A DNA stretch of 64,000 nucleotides from Microbulbifer variabilis (GCF_020524905.1 NZ_JAIVKI010000001.1:620001-684000); one strand, 5' to 3'. Positions 27,412-37,136 are shown, numbered from the stretch's first letter. Notes: a model not told the origin generated them from the sequence alone. Program-made: numbers and translations.

Positions 27412-29222
27412 GCGGCGAAAAATATTGGCAACAGGCAAATAGAACCCTTCTAGTAAAGTCGCTGGCGGAACTCTGTTATGAGCAGGCGCTGACGGCAAAG
27501 GCTGAAGCGGATGGCTGTTATTCTGTCTCTCTGGCCTCCGGTGTTATTTACCATTTCAAGGCTCAATTAACCGTTTGGGATTGGCTGTTGATCGATGCGC
27601 AAAGTATTGAGCGTGAAGTCGATGGACGGTTAATGGCAGCGGATGACGCAGCGCAGTTTTTTATCGATGCCTTTCAGGATTTGGAAGCTTCTTCCAGCAC
27701 TCTGGGCAATTTATTGCATGAACTCGCTAATACCCTGGTTGCCGACGTCACTCTGCTGCAAAAGCGTGCTCCTCTCAATGCGCAAACCCTGTCCACATTA
27801 CCAGATGAACAATTGCAATGCCTCTTGGATGGGCACCCCAAGGCCATGGTGAATAAAGGGCGTATCGGTTGGGGAGCACAGGAATTTAATGCTTACGGCA
27901 CAGAGGCGGCTCAGGGGGTTCGGCTTTTATGGTTAGCCGTTCGCCGAGATTTGGCCGTGAGTGGCAATAGCGAGCAATGGGATTGGCCACAGCTATTAGC
28001 CGAGAGCTTGGATGAGGCACAATTGCAGCAGCTGGATCGTGCTTGCCGTGAAAAAGGGGTTAGTTGGCAGGAGTTTTTGCCATTGCCTGTACATCCATGG
28101 CAGTGGCAGCATCATATTCGCCAGCATTATGCACAACAAATTTTCCGCGGCGATCTGGTCCTGCTCGGTGAATTTGGCGATAGCTACCTGCCTCAGGTAT
28201 CACTGCGCACTCTGTCAAACCTTGAGCGCCCGCGCGCTTTGCATGTGAAGTTGCCGTTAACGGTATTAAACACCTCTTGCTATCGTGGCATTCCAGGTAA
28301 GTTTATGCGCTGCGGACCGGCATTATCTGAGTGGATGCAGTCACTCTGTGATCGTGATGAGCAACTGCAGTCGCGCGGTACGGGTGTTTTACAGGAAGTA
28401 GCCGGACTACATGTGCCGCACTCGCATCAAGAGTCGATTGAGGGCACGCCATATCGTTACCGGGAATTACTGGGAGTCACTTGGCGGCAGAGTCCGGCGG
28501 GCTTGTGTGCAGAAGGTGAGCGCCACCTTTTAATGGCTGCGCTACTGCAAAAAGATGCGAGTGGTAAATCTGTAGCCGCCGCTTTGATAGAGGCTTCCGG
28601 TCTCCCTGTAGAAGCCTGGCTTACGAACCTGTTTGACGCTACGGTGGTGCCGCTTTATCACCTGCTTAGCCGCTATGGCATAGGTCTGGTGGCACACTCT
28701 CAAAATCTGACACTGGTATTGCGCGATCACAAAGTGGTGCGCGTTCTCTTAAAAGATTTCCAGGGGGACCTGCGACTCGCCCAGGGTGAATTCCCGGATC
28801 GTGCAGACCTGCCAGAGTCAGCGGCACAGGTTCTCGATCAGCTGCCACCCAATTACATTATTCACGACCTGTTCACAGGCCACTTTGTCACAGTGCTGCG
28901 CTATTTATCTGCCCAATTGATGACTGAGATCGGTCTAGGAGAGCTGGAATTCTATGGCGTTTTGGCCAAGGTTTTGCGCCGCTATCAAGAATCTGCGCAA
29001 CTAGATAACGCTGATATGGCAGAGCGTTTCCAGCAGTTTAATTTATTCCGTCCGCATATTGAACGTGTCTGTATTAATCGCGTGCGTCTGCGCCAGGGCT
29101 ATGACGACAGTGCCGAGCGCCCTGTTCCCATTGTCGGTGGAGACCTGACCAATCCCCTTTGGCTCGCTGAACAAGAGTCACAACAACACCAACCTGAAAC
29201 CGCTTCCGCTTTAGAGGCTTAA
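27408..29222 (+). CDS. iucC: NIS siderophore synthetase, IucC-like
   Basis: This 604-residue enzyme is the second NIS synthetase and would add the second acetyl-hydroxylysine to the citryl intermediate. The active-site motifs are GHPKAMVNKGRIGWG (about residues 142-156) and PLPVHPWQWQHH (about 226-237). The RLGWLAV-type segment and a C-terminal FhuF-like domain complete the fold. It overlaps iucB by four bases and ends two bases before iucD, so translation of the operon is tightly coupled. E. coli IucC is about 580 residues. Confidence 0.93.
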   Translation: MSGEKYWQQANRTLLVKSLAELCYEQALTAKAEADGCYSVSLASGVIYHFKAQLTVWDWLLIDAQSIEREVDGRLMAADDAAQFFIDAFQDLEASSSTLGNLLHELANTLVADVTLLQKRAPLNAQTLSTLPDEQLQCLLDGHPKAMVNKGRIGWGAQEFNAYGTEAAQGVRLLWLAVRRDLAVSGNSEQWDWPQLLAESLDEAQLQQLDRACREKGVSWQEFLPLPVHPWQWQHHIRQHYAQQIFRGDLVLLGEFGDSYLPQVSLRTLSNLERPRALHVKLPLTVLNTSCYRGIPGKFMRCGPALSEWMQSLCDRDEQLQSRGTGVLQEVAGLHVPHSHQESIEGTPYRYRELLGVTWRQSPAGLCAEGERHLLMAALLQKDASGKSVAAALIEASGLPVEAWLTNLFDATVVPLYHLLSRYGIGLVAHSQNLTLVLRDHKVVRVLLKDFQGDLRLAQGEFPDRADLPESAAQVLDQLPPNYIIHDLFTGHFVTVLRYLSAQLMTEIGLGELEFYGVLAKVLRRYQESAQLDNADMAERFQQFNLFRPHIERVCINRVRLRQGYDDSAERPVPIVGGDLTNPLWLAEQESQQHQPETASALEA

Positions 29223-29224
29223 TC

Positions 29225-30538
29225 ATGAGTAATTTCCTAGATCTCGCCGGTATCGGAGCCGGTCCTTTTAATTTGGCCGTTGCCGCTCTACTGCGGAACA
29301 AATCTTTGAGTCATCGCTTTTTTGATGCTAAAGCGGAATTCTCCTGGCACCCGGGTTTAATGTTGCCGGGCGCTATGATGCAGACCTCTTACTTGAAGGA
29401 CCTTGTAACACCGGTCGATCCCACCAATCCATGTAGCTTTCTGGCGTACCTGGTGGAAAATAAGCGCTTCTATGACTTCCTGCATGCGGAGCAGCGCACT
29501 GTAACTCGCCGTGAGTTTGCTGATTATCTGGCCTGGGCAGCGCGCCGCCTGGATTCCATTCAAATGAGTAGCCGTGTCCAAAGCGTGGTGGATAATGGTG
29601 AATTCTTTGAGCTGGATGTGCATGGCCCCAATGGCCGCGAGCAAGTGCTTGCCAAAAATTTATGTGTTGCTGCAGGTAAAAAACCGAATATTCCAGAGTG
29701 CAGTCGCCCATTCCTGTCAGACAATTGCTTCCATGCACTGGAAATCGCCCTGCGTAATCCAGATGTCAGTGGTAAACGTGTTGCCGTGGTCGGTGGCGGC
29801 CAGACAGGTGCAGAAGTGGTTATTAATCTTCTGAGCAAACACTGGGGTCGTCCACAACAGGTCACTTGGGTATCCCGCCGCAGCAACTACCTGCCGTTGG
29901 ATGAAACACCGTTTACCAATGACTGGTTTACTCCGGAATATGTCGATGTTTTTCGTCAGTTGAGCCCACAGCGCCGTGAGGAAGTTGTCGCGGAGCAAAA
30001 ACTGGCTTCTGATGGTATATCCCCGGATACCCTCAAGGAGCTCTATCAGTTGTTCTATCGCCTTGTGCACCTGGAAAAAGATGCTGAGCGAGTGGCATTA
30101 ATGCCCAATCGTGAGCTAATGGATATGTCTCATCGTGGTGACTACCAGTTACAGCTGGAAAACCACCTGTTGGGAGAGGCGGATGGAACCGAATGGATTA
30201 ATGCGGATATCGTAATATTGTGCACGGGCCTTTGCGAGGCTTTACCCCCCTGTCTGGCGCCTCTGCAGGAACATATTGCGCGTGATACAGACGGTCGCTT
30301 GTTATTGGATGATGCTTTTGCAGCAAAACTCAACGGCGACGAGAGTGGCCGCCGCTTGTATTTCCTTGGCACAGGTCGTACCAGTCATGGAATTGCGGAG
30401 CCACAGCTGAGTCTGTCGGCCTGGCGTGCCGCGCAGGTGGTGAATGATTTGCTTGGTAGTGGGGTGTATGACAACCAGCAAACGAGTAACTTTATGAAGT
30501 GGATTACCCCTCAAACTCAGCAAGCTGCTGTAGCTTAA
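29225..30538 (+). CDS. iucD: L-lysine N6-hydroxylase, IucD-like
   Basis: This 437-residue flavoprotein monooxygenase is predicted to hydroxylate the side-chain amine of lysine, the first step of aerobactin synthesis. It has the FAD motif GIGAGPFNLAVAAL (residues 9-22), the FSWHPG and MQTSYLKDL motifs, the NADPH motif GGGQTGAEVV (about 197-206), and the C-terminal HGIAEPQLSLSAWR. I recall IucD sharing these stretches closely. An ornithine hydroxylase (PvdA-like) is the alternative and cannot be excluded by eye. GAGG lies before the ATG, which follows iucC by two bases. It is the last gene of the operon. Confidence 0.92.
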   Translation: MSNFLDLAGIGAGPFNLAVAALLRNKSLSHRFFDAKAEFSWHPGLMLPGAMMQTSYLKDLVTPVDPTNPCSFLAYLVENKRFYDFLHAEQRTVTRREFADYLAWAARRLDSIQMSSRVQSVVDNGEFFELDVHGPNGREQVLAKNLCVAAGKKPNIPECSRPFLSDNCFHALEIALRNPDVSGKRVAVVGGGQTGAEVVINLLSKHWGRPQQVTWVSRRSNYLPLDETPFTNDWFTPEYVDVFRQLSPQRREEVVAEQKLASDGISPDTLKELYQLFYRLVHLEKDAERVALMPNRELMDMSHRGDYQLQLENHLLGEADGTEWINADIVILCTGLCEALPPCLAPLQEHIARDTDGRLLLDDAFAAKLNGDESGRRLYFLGTGRTSHGIAEPQLSLSAWRAAQVVNDLLGSGVYDNQQTSNFMKWITPQTQQAAVA

Positions 30539-30552
30539 TTTTGTAGGGTTAA

Positions 30553-30595
30553 CCGTGATTGACCTCCTGATGCCTATCAGAGAGGTCGGTCACGG
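30553..30595 (+). terminator. Long hairpin after iucD
   Basis: CCGTGATTGACCTC pairs with GAGGTCGGTCACGG, using two G-T pairs. An inner CTGAT/ATCAG stem has one bulged base and a GCCT loop. It lies 15 bases past the iucD stop. There is no T run, so it may act in both directions with the convergent gene or protect the mRNA end. Confidence 0.6.
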
Positions 30596-30642
30596 ATAAA
30601 GTATTTCTACAACCCTTTCTCTGGCCATCCTCGTTCCAAGGA

Positions 30643-31581
30643 TTACTTGGTAACGTCAATAAAAATACCCATATGATCAGTGATCGCAGCGGCCTTATTG
30701 GCTCCATTAATATTGACCACTGTGCTTTGTGATATATAGTCCACATTAACAATTTTGATTGTTGCAGTATTGTAGACGGCCACATCATATTTTTGGCTGG
30801 CGGTACTATTAGTGCCGGAAAAGCTGCGTTGGTAAGAGTCTGAGGGTGTCATCTCGTTAGCGGGATGAGCGTCACGGAATATATTGCTCGTTGCGCGACT
30901 GATCACTGAGGGGGTAAAGCTGTTAGTGCCCTGATTGGTATCCCCCATTACGAGATCGATAGCACCGTGTCCCTGTTGTAATAAATGTTTATTAATATTT
31001 TGGTAGAACAATGTTGCCTGGCCTTCACTCTTGGCAATGCTGTTAGGGACATGCACAAATACAGCATTCACATTACCTGTCTTTACCGCGATCCAGCCCA
31101 TGCCCGAACCCAGAATTTGGTGTTGAGTGGTATTGGCAGCATGTACACTAAAGCTATTACAGGCCTTTCCAGTAGAGCTTGATCCCACCAAACCCCCAGC
31201 GTGCTGCTGCATGGAATCCCATTCGCTGTGAGCGCCATCCATTTCGCCATAAACCAGCAGATCACATGGTTTTCTAAATGAGCGATACAGGTGTTGATGG
31301 GTTTGCCGCGCCTTACCTTCAATCATACTAAGGAACTGGCCGTTACTATGTTGGCCTTTGGCCATATAGCCTTGTGGTGCTTGAGCAACCAGCTGGGCCG
31401 GGCCATGGATCGGAATGTGGGGTTCAAGGCTCTCGGCCGTTGGCATTACCAAAAACCAGGGGTCTTGATGAGTAGCTTGGTGATTATGGGTAACACGAGT
31501 GAAGTGCTGGCTATTGGAAGCGCTTACGCCACGATTGGTACTGGCATTTGAATTGATGGATTGGTAGGCAAAAGTTGGCAT
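30643..31581 (-). CDS. EEP-fold phosphodiesterase/nuclease-like protein of unknown role
   Basis: This 312-residue protein shows a plausible endonuclease/exonuclease/phosphatase (EEP) set: Glu in DLLVYGEMDG (about 110), His in VNAVFVHVPN, Asp-Asn in DLVMGDTNQG (about 215), Asp in QKYDVAVYN, and the terminal ITDHMGIFIDV with the SDH-type Asp-His. The fold is shared by DNase I-like enzymes, CdtB toxins and sphingomyelinases. There is no signal peptide, and the first ~90 residues are unlike any domain I know, rich in His, Gln and Asn. It is convergent with iucD across a hairpin. The substrate is unknown, and the assignment rests on motif order alone. Confidence 0.6.
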   Translation of the reverse strand: MPTFAYQSINSNASTNRGVSASNSQHFTRVTHNHQATHQDPWFLVMPTAESLEPHIPIHGPAQLVAQAPQGYMAKGQHSNGQFLSMIEGKARQTHQHLYRSFRKPCDLLVYGEMDGAHSEWDSMQQHAGGLVGSSSTGKACNSFSVHAANTTQHQILGSGMGWIAVKTGNVNAVFVHVPNSIAKSEGQATLFYQNINKHLLQQGHGAIDLVMGDTNQGTNSFTPSVISRATSNIFRDAHPANEMTPSDSYQRSFSGTNSTASQKYDVAVYNTATIKIVNVDYISQSTVVNINGANKAAAITDHMGIFIDVTK

Positions 31582-32212
31582 GTCGGCTACTCATTTTTAT
31601 TGAATCGACGAATCAAGTTTTTTGTTTAATACCGTTTCTTAATAAGAAAAGCCAGATTTCTTTATGGGTATGGTCTTGTAAGTAAAGGAATTCATCGCTT
31701 AATAGTGGCGCGATACTATTTTTGCTAAGGATGTTTGGCTGGTGTTCAAGGAATTTATGGCGTCTGAAAAATCGCTTTCCCACCTTGGTTGTAACCTGGT
31801 TGTAAGAAGTAGCCTTAACTCTTTTATTTAAAATCGAAGTTTAATTTATAGGCGAAAATATAATTTGGTCTCACTGATAATTGATCCTGCTATCAAACTG
31901 GCAATAAACCTGAACTTTGCTGTTGAATTATTTCAGGTCTTGAATTTTTTCATTAAATATTTCTGTGCTTCCCAAAAAAATAGTCTATGTGAGTACTAAT
32001 TAGTACCTGTAAATCCTCAAATTCTCCTTTTTGATAGCGTTGGGATATATCCATTTTACATCCCATTATTTGTGATCATAACCTGCCAATTAACTCACAA
32101 ATATATTGCTGAATAATGTGCCAAAACCGGTTTGTTCAAAACTCTTGTGCAATACTTTTTTGGTACTGAACCATTGGTCTAGTGCATGCAGTGAGCAGGG
32201 AGGAAATCTGTA
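31582..32212. other. Intergenic region between divergent genes
   Basis: About 630 bases of AT-rich sequence. No gene was found. It must contain promoters for both neighbours, but I cannot assign them. Confidence 0.4.
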
Positions 32213-32938
32213 ATGCGTTTGAACTCAACCCTTGCACAAGGGCGCTATCACTACAGCTGCGACGGACGCGAGATGCCCGTGCAAGACAGCTGGCAGTTGG
32301 GCTTTGACGCCCTGGGCCGCCGCTCTTTAGTCAGTCAAAGACTGGTGGGCGATAAGGGCTTCGGCATAGAGGTCTTTGCGCTGTTAAGTAATGGTTTGGT
32401 GAGCGAGTGCCAAGTGAATTGGCGCGATGAGGTTGATGAAGTCACTGCCCAGTATCATTTGTGCTCCCCTGAAGGGCATTCTCCCCGCTTGGGTGATGAA
32501 ATAGAGGCGACCTGGAGTGGACCCAATGGCCCTCAAGAATTGCGGGTGGGTGGTAATAACCGCCTGCTGTTTCCCCTGATGCGAGTTTTTATGGGGCCAC
32601 TCTTGAAAACACTGATAAAGCACCCGGCTGGACTGGAAGTTGTTTCCCCCGATATTGTGGACCCCTCCCAGCGAGGCAAGCTACTGGCTCCCAGAGTGAG
32701 CCATCGCACCGCACGGATTATGGCGGGCGACCAGGCTAGCCAGCGCACCCAGGATCTGGGGTCAGATATTAGCGGTTACATTTATCAGGGCGATGAGGCG
32801 GAGCGGGATGCGCACTGCTATGTCGATAACCGCAGTCTTTTGGTGGGTTATGATTGGCCTTCCAGTACCGGTCGCCTGTGGCAGGTTCGACTCAGAGATC
32901 TGGAATGGTCCCCCAGTCTTACTAGCCTGCTTTTTTAA
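32213..32938 (+). CDS. Hypothetical protein
   Basis: This 241-residue protein is not recognised. It has no signal peptide and no membrane segment. It seems rich in beta strands, with repeated Gly-Arg turns (FDALGRRSLVSQRLVGDKGFGIEVF). GGGAGGAAA precedes the ATG, which supports a real gene. The C-terminal half has SSTGRLWQVRLRDLEWSPSL. It stands alone between an EEP-like gene and phospholipase A. It may be a cytosolic protein limited to related marine bacteria, but no function can be given. Confidence 0.7.
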   Translation: MRLNSTLAQGRYHYSCDGREMPVQDSWQLGFDALGRRSLVSQRLVGDKGFGIEVFALLSNGLVSECQVNWRDEVDEVTAQYHLCSPEGHSPRLGDEIEATWSGPNGPQELRVGGNNRLLFPLMRVFMGPLLKTLIKHPAGLEVVSPDIVDPSQRGKLLAPRVSHRTARIMAGDQASQRTQDLGSDISGYIYQGDEAERDAHCYVDNRSLLVGYDWPSSTGRLWQVRLRDLEWSPSLTSLLF

Positions 32939-33246
32939 AATGCCCTTTCTTGGTTGTGTTCACCGAGTTTCAATCTTGTGAACACAACTCAATTATCAGT
33001 CCAATGAATAACCATTATAATTGGCACTTGATTCATCTTTATAAGACCGCCAGGTTTTTCTACTTCGTGAAAATAATCCCAAAATGCCCTTCTTCCCCGC
33101 TATTTTGAACTTTTGGTATCCGGTAGGCATCCTAGTCAACCGCCGCTAACAGGTCACTGAGCGGGTGCCGGAAAAATTATACGGCGGGATTTTTTCAGAA
33201 CCGCAGTGTAAGCTTGCGTCACTATTGTGCTAATGGGGGAGCCATT
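32939..33246. other. Intergenic region before pldA
   Basis: About 300 bases, no gene seen. A GGGGGAG sequence at the right edge sets the start of the next gene. Confidence 0.4.
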
Positions 33247-34362
33247 TTGCCTTTTATCAAATCCAATTCCCGCTGGGGAATGCCATTGGCAGTCGCTTTA
33301 TTTGTGACTTCCCAGTTGCCGTTTAATGTTGCTCTAGCCAGTATTGATGAAGAGACAGAGGTAGAGCTCAAGGAACTGGATGAAACACCGAAACAACAGC
33401 AGGAGCAATGTTTACAAGAGCAGCTGTTGATTTCCTCCGCCGATACCACATTGAGGGAGATTCGCCTGCTCTGTGCTGACCGGGTTAGAGCTCAGTTGGG
33501 GCTGGAGGAAGATTTTTTTGAGGTCGATCCGGTGGTGGAAGAGTACTCAGAGGATCTGCCCACCGATAAGGTTCTGCTAGGTGGCCGGGCCCAAGCCATT
33601 CGCGATGCTGCCAGTAACCCCTTTACTCTTGCCTCCCATAAAACCAACTATATATTGCCGTTTACCTATAACCCGTCACCTGAAAAGGGTGGCTTGTCAG
33701 ACTATAAGGGTGAAGGCAAAGACCTGGATAATATCGAGGTGCAATTTCAGTTGTCGGTACAGGTACCCGTATGGCGGGGCTTTCTCGGTAGTGCTTCATT
33801 TATGAGTGTGGCCTACACCAACCGCAGTTTTTGGCAGGCTTATAACTCTGATAACTCATCACCCTTTCGTGAAACTAACCACGAACCGGAGTTGATCCTG
33901 ACCTGGCTTAATGATTGGAGCCTGTTTGGCTGGCAAAATGTGGCCAACCAGGTCGCCTTCAATCATCAGTCCAATGGCCGTAATGAGCCCTATTCCCGCA
34001 GTTGGAACCGGGTATATGCCAACTTCCTCTTTGAGCGGGATAACTTCTCCCTTGGCGTTAAGCCTTGGTATCGCCTACCGGAGGACCGCGATGATGACGA
34101 CAACCCGGATATAGAACATTATCTGGGGCACTTTGAGCTGAGTGGGCGCTACCGCGATGGTGATCACACTATAGCCGTTATGTTGCGCAATAATTTGCGC
34201 TCAGACAATCATGGCGCGTTTGAGCTAACCTGGGGCTTTCCCCTGGGGGACCGGGTGGATGGCTACGTTCGCTACTTTAACGGTTACGGAGAAAGCCTGA
34301 TCGACTACGATGAGTCAGTACAGACTCTCGGCTTCGGTTTTACCCTGGCTCAGGGTTTCTAG
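33247..34362 (+). CDS. pldA: Outer-membrane phospholipase A
   Basis: This 371-residue enzyme hydrolyses phospholipid acyl esters in the outer membrane. The barrel signature is NHQSNGRNEPYSRSWNRVY, with catalytic His and Ser in HxSNGR and the Asn in SWNRVY, as in E. coli OMPLA. The sequences FRETNHEPEL, KPWYRL, DNPDIEHYLG and NGYGESLIDY also match. An acidic, Gln-rich extension of about 110 residues lies between the signal peptide and the barrel and is longer than in E. coli. The likely start is TTG at 33247, five bases after GGGGGAG, rather than the TTG at 33214. It would help remove misplaced phospholipids under envelope stress. Confidence 0.93.
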   Translation: MPFIKSNSRWGMPLAVALFVTSQLPFNVALASIDEETEVELKELDETPKQQQEQCLQEQLLISSADTTLREIRLLCADRVRAQLGLEEDFFEVDPVVEEYSEDLPTDKVLLGGRAQAIRDAASNPFTLASHKTNYILPFTYNPSPEKGGLSDYKGEGKDLDNIEVQFQLSVQVPVWRGFLGSASFMSVAYTNRSFWQAYNSDNSSPFRETNHEPELILTWLNDWSLFGWQNVANQVAFNHQSNGRNEPYSRSWNRVYANFLFERDNFSLGVKPWYRLPEDRDDDDNPDIEHYLGHFELSGRYRDGDHTIAVMLRNNLRSDNHGAFELTWGFPLGDRVDGYVRYFNGYGESLIDYDESVQTLGFGFTLAQGF

Positions 34363-34408
34363 CCCTCTATAAAAAGGATGAGTCAGTAGCGGGTCAGGGA
34401 AGGAACCT

Positions 34409-34813
34409 ATGGGATTTGAGGACAGTTACCGGCTCAGCGCGCATGCGGTGATTACTAATGATGCTGGGGAAGTCTTACAACTGCTGGCAACTTATGCCAA
34501 CCGCAGCTGGGGGCTTCCCGGTGGAGCCCTGGACCCGGGAGAGACTATCCACGAGGCCTTGCGGCGGGAGTGTCGCGAGGAATTGGGACGAGAGGTGGGT
34601 ATCGAATACCTCAGTGGAGTCTATTACCACAAGGTCTACAACTCCCACGTATTTATTTTTCGTGCTCGTTTTACCGACAGAAGGCATATCACCTTGTCCA
34701 GCGAGCACTCAGAGGTGGCGTATTTTCCTCTGGAGCGCCTGTCCGAGGTTCAGCGGCACAGAGTCAGGGATTGCCTCGAGTTCGACGGCGTTGTCCGCAG
34801 CGCAAAGTTCTAA
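34409..34813 (+). CDS. Nudix hydrolase
   Basis: This 134-residue protein has an intact Nudix box, GGALDPGETIHEALRRECREELG at about residues 31-53, with the REEL-type metal-binding glutamates. Such enzymes cleave nucleoside diphosphates linked to another group. The substrate (dNTP, ADP-ribose, NADH or capped RNA) cannot be told. It follows pldA by 46 bases on the same strand and may be co-transcribed. GGGAAGGAA precedes the ATG. The protein is cytosolic. Confidence 0.9.
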   Translation: MGFEDSYRLSAHAVITNDAGEVLQLLATYANRSWGLPGGALDPGETIHEALRRECREELGREVGIEYLSGVYYHKVYNSHVFIFRARFTDRRHITLSSEHSEVAYFPLERLSEVQRHRVRDCLEFDGVVRSAKF

Positions 34814-34854
34814 CTTTAACCTCTTCCTTGGCAATAGATCTGGTCGGTCAGCTT

Positions 34855-34879
34855 GCTTTTGGCGAATTCCGCCAAAAGC
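34855..34879 (+). terminator. Perfect hairpin after the Nudix gene
   Basis: GCTTTTGGCG pairs with CGCCAAAAGC over ten bases around AATTC, about 40 bases past the Nudix stop. No T run follows, so its terminator role is uncertain. It could also be a protein-binding palindrome. Confidence 0.5.
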
Positions 34880-35031
34880 ACTGTCATCGCGGAATTCCCA
34901 AGTCCTCTCTATTAGTATTTGCCCCCTGGTTTTTTACCCAAGAACTCCAGATTCTCCGCTATTGCCGGGGGACTTAATAAAAGTTAATAAAATCAAACAG
35001 TTGAATAATTAAAGCAGCGGCCCTCGAGAAG

Positions 35032-37104
35032 TTGCGGGCTATGCTGGTGGATAAGAATATGGGTTTGGACATGAAGATGCCTGAATTGGGCAACCTGAAG
35101 CACAGCGCACAGAAGCTGGAATGCCACGTAGCGCTGGTGAGCGCAGACAGCAAATTAGCGGGAGACTGGGTTAGCGCTCTCAACAACACCGCAGCTCTGC
35201 ATGAGAATCCCTTCGGACTGGTATTTGAAGCGGTGGTCCCTGCAGATGTCGAACATCTGGCTCTGGAGGAAGGGCGCCTGCAAGCGATAATTGTGGATGG
35301 TGGCACCGATGCTCAGGGGCTCGAAGCCGCGGATATGCTCGCTGACCAGATACATGCACTTCGCTCCCAGCTCAATATTTTTCTGGTGGCTCAGAGTGAT
35401 ATTGCCGGCGGTACACCTTTGGCGGGTAAGAGTGGCGTTAAATCACTGACCAATCTACGCAGGCGTTTTGACGAGTTGTTCGACCGCCGGGAAGGCAACT
35501 TCAACCATATGTTTCGCCTGGTACAGGCGTTTATTGCCCGCCGTGCCTCCACTCCCTTTGCCGATACCTTGAAAGAGTATGTGTTCTCTGCACGTGACGC
35601 CTGGCATACCCCCGGCCATTCCGGTGGCGACAGCCTGCGCAATAGCCCCTGGGTGGGGGATTTCTACCGTTTTATGGGTGAGCATGTCTTCAATACAGAC
35701 TTGTCTGTTTCGGTGCAGATATTGGATAGCCTGCTGGAACCGCATTCGGTAATCCAGGAGGCACAGGATCTGGCGGCCCAGGCATTTGGTTCGCGTCACA
35801 CCTTTTTCCTGACCAATGGTACCTCCACCGCTAACAAAGTAGTGATCCAACAGATCCTCGGTGGGGGCGGTAAGATTATTGTCGACCAGGCCTGCCACAA
35901 ATCGGTCCACCATGCGATAGTGATGAACCGCTGTAAGCCGGTCTATCTAAAGTCGGTGTTACACCCTGAATTTGGCATTTATGGTCCGGTAAAGCGCTCC
36001 GACATTGAGGCGGCCCTGGATGAGCACAGTGATGCACGCCTGTTGGTTATTACCTCCTGCACCTACGATGGGCTGCGTTATGACCTGAAACCCATCATCG
36101 ATTATGCCCATGAGCGCGGGGTTAAGGTGCTGGTCGATGAGGCTTGGTTTGCCCACGGATTCTTCCACCCGGAGCTGCGTCCGACAGCGCTTGAGTGTGG
36201 CGCTGACTACGTGACCCAGAGCACCCATAAGATGTTGTCGGCCTTCTCCCAGGCCAGCATGATTCATGTGCAGGACCCGGACTTTGACGAGTTCCGCTTC
36301 CGCGAGAACCTGAATATGCACGCTTCCACCAGTCCGCAATACGCCATGATTGCCAGCCTCGATGTGGCCCGCAAGCAGATGGCGATGGAAGGCTACGGGC
36401 GCCTCAAGCAGTGCCTGCAGATGGTGGAAACCTTGCGTCGCGCAGTGAACGAAACAGGTGTATTCCGCGCGCTGACTCGCGACGACCTGATTGCCGAGCC
36501 CTTGGCTGGCGATAACATCCGCCTGGACCCCACCAAGGTAACCATCGATATTTCCCGCAGTGGCTACTCGGGCAATGAAATGCAGATCAAGCTGTTTGAC
36601 CAGTATGGTATTCAGGTGGAAAAGACCACCTACAATACCATCACGGTATTGGTAACTCTGGGGAGCACCGAGAGTAAATTGCTGCGTCTGATTCACGCGC
36701 TCAAGCAGTTGGCGGGAAATACCCATAAGCGTATCCATGTGGGCACGCCGCGTCGTTTGCCTGAATTCACCCGCTTTACCTGTCTGCCGGCGGATGCTTA
36801 CTTTGCCGAGACAGAAGAGCTGCCGTTGATGGATAACGGGGTTAACGCTACGCAGAATCTGGTTGGCCGCACCAGCGCTGATGAGATAGTGCCATACCCG
36901 CCGGGTATTCCAGTACTGGTTCCCGGACAGGAAATTTCTGCACAGATCGTGCAGTTCCTACAGCAGTTATTACAGGGTCAAAATACCACGGAGATTCACG
37001 GTCTGATTTTCCGCTCCGATGAACCTATGCTGCGCGTGGTTAAGGATGTGCCAGGCATTGAAGAAGCCAAAGACAAGAAGTCCGGCGCTAAAAAGACGAA
37101 ATAA
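35032..37104 (+). CDS. Orn/Lys/Arg decarboxylase (PLP, group III)
   Basis: This 690-residue PLP enzyme belongs to the large bacterial ornithine/lysine/arginine decarboxylases. The N-terminal receiver-like wing domain covers about residues 1-150. The catalytic domain has HTPGHSGG, the fold-type I DEAWFAHGFF strand, and STHKMLSAFSQASMIHV with the PLP-binding lysine (about residue 402). It would make a polyamine precursor such as cadaverine, putrescine or agmatine; the substrate is not determined here. The frame opens at a TTG. ATGs at 35041 and 35059 are possible starts, the latter with GGATAAG before it. Confidence 0.9.
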   Translation: MRAMLVDKNMGLDMKMPELGNLKHSAQKLECHVALVSADSKLAGDWVSALNNTAALHENPFGLVFEAVVPADVEHLALEEGRLQAIIVDGGTDAQGLEAADMLADQIHALRSQLNIFLVAQSDIAGGTPLAGKSGVKSLTNLRRRFDELFDRREGNFNHMFRLVQAFIARRASTPFADTLKEYVFSARDAWHTPGHSGGDSLRNSPWVGDFYRFMGEHVFNTDLSVSVQILDSLLEPHSVIQEAQDLAAQAFGSRHTFFLTNGTSTANKVVIQQILGGGGKIIVDQACHKSVHHAIVMNRCKPVYLKSVLHPEFGIYGPVKRSDIEAALDEHSDARLLVITSCTYDGLRYDLKPIIDYAHERGVKVLVDEAWFAHGFFHPELRPTALECGADYVTQSTHKMLSAFSQASMIHVQDPDFDEFRFRENLNMHASTSPQYAMIASLDVARKQMAMEGYGRLKQCLQMVETLRRAVNETGVFRALTRDDLIAEPLAGDNIRLDPTKVTIDISRSGYSGNEMQIKLFDQYGIQVEKTTYNTITVLVTLGSTESKLLRLIHALKQLAGNTHKRIHVGTPRRLPEFTRFTCLPADAYFAETEELPLMDNGVNATQNLVGRTSADEIVPYPPGIPVLVPGQEISAQIVQFLQQLLQGQNTTEIHGLIFRSDEPMLRVVKDVPGIEEAKDKKSGAKKTK

Positions 37105-37136
37105 AACGATATGAGCTATCCGGCATGGAGGCCGGT

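Noticed and set aside
35959-36738. A 259-residue frame antisense to the PLP decarboxylase
   Set aside because: It lies inside a gene with full catalytic motifs on the other strand and resembles no family.
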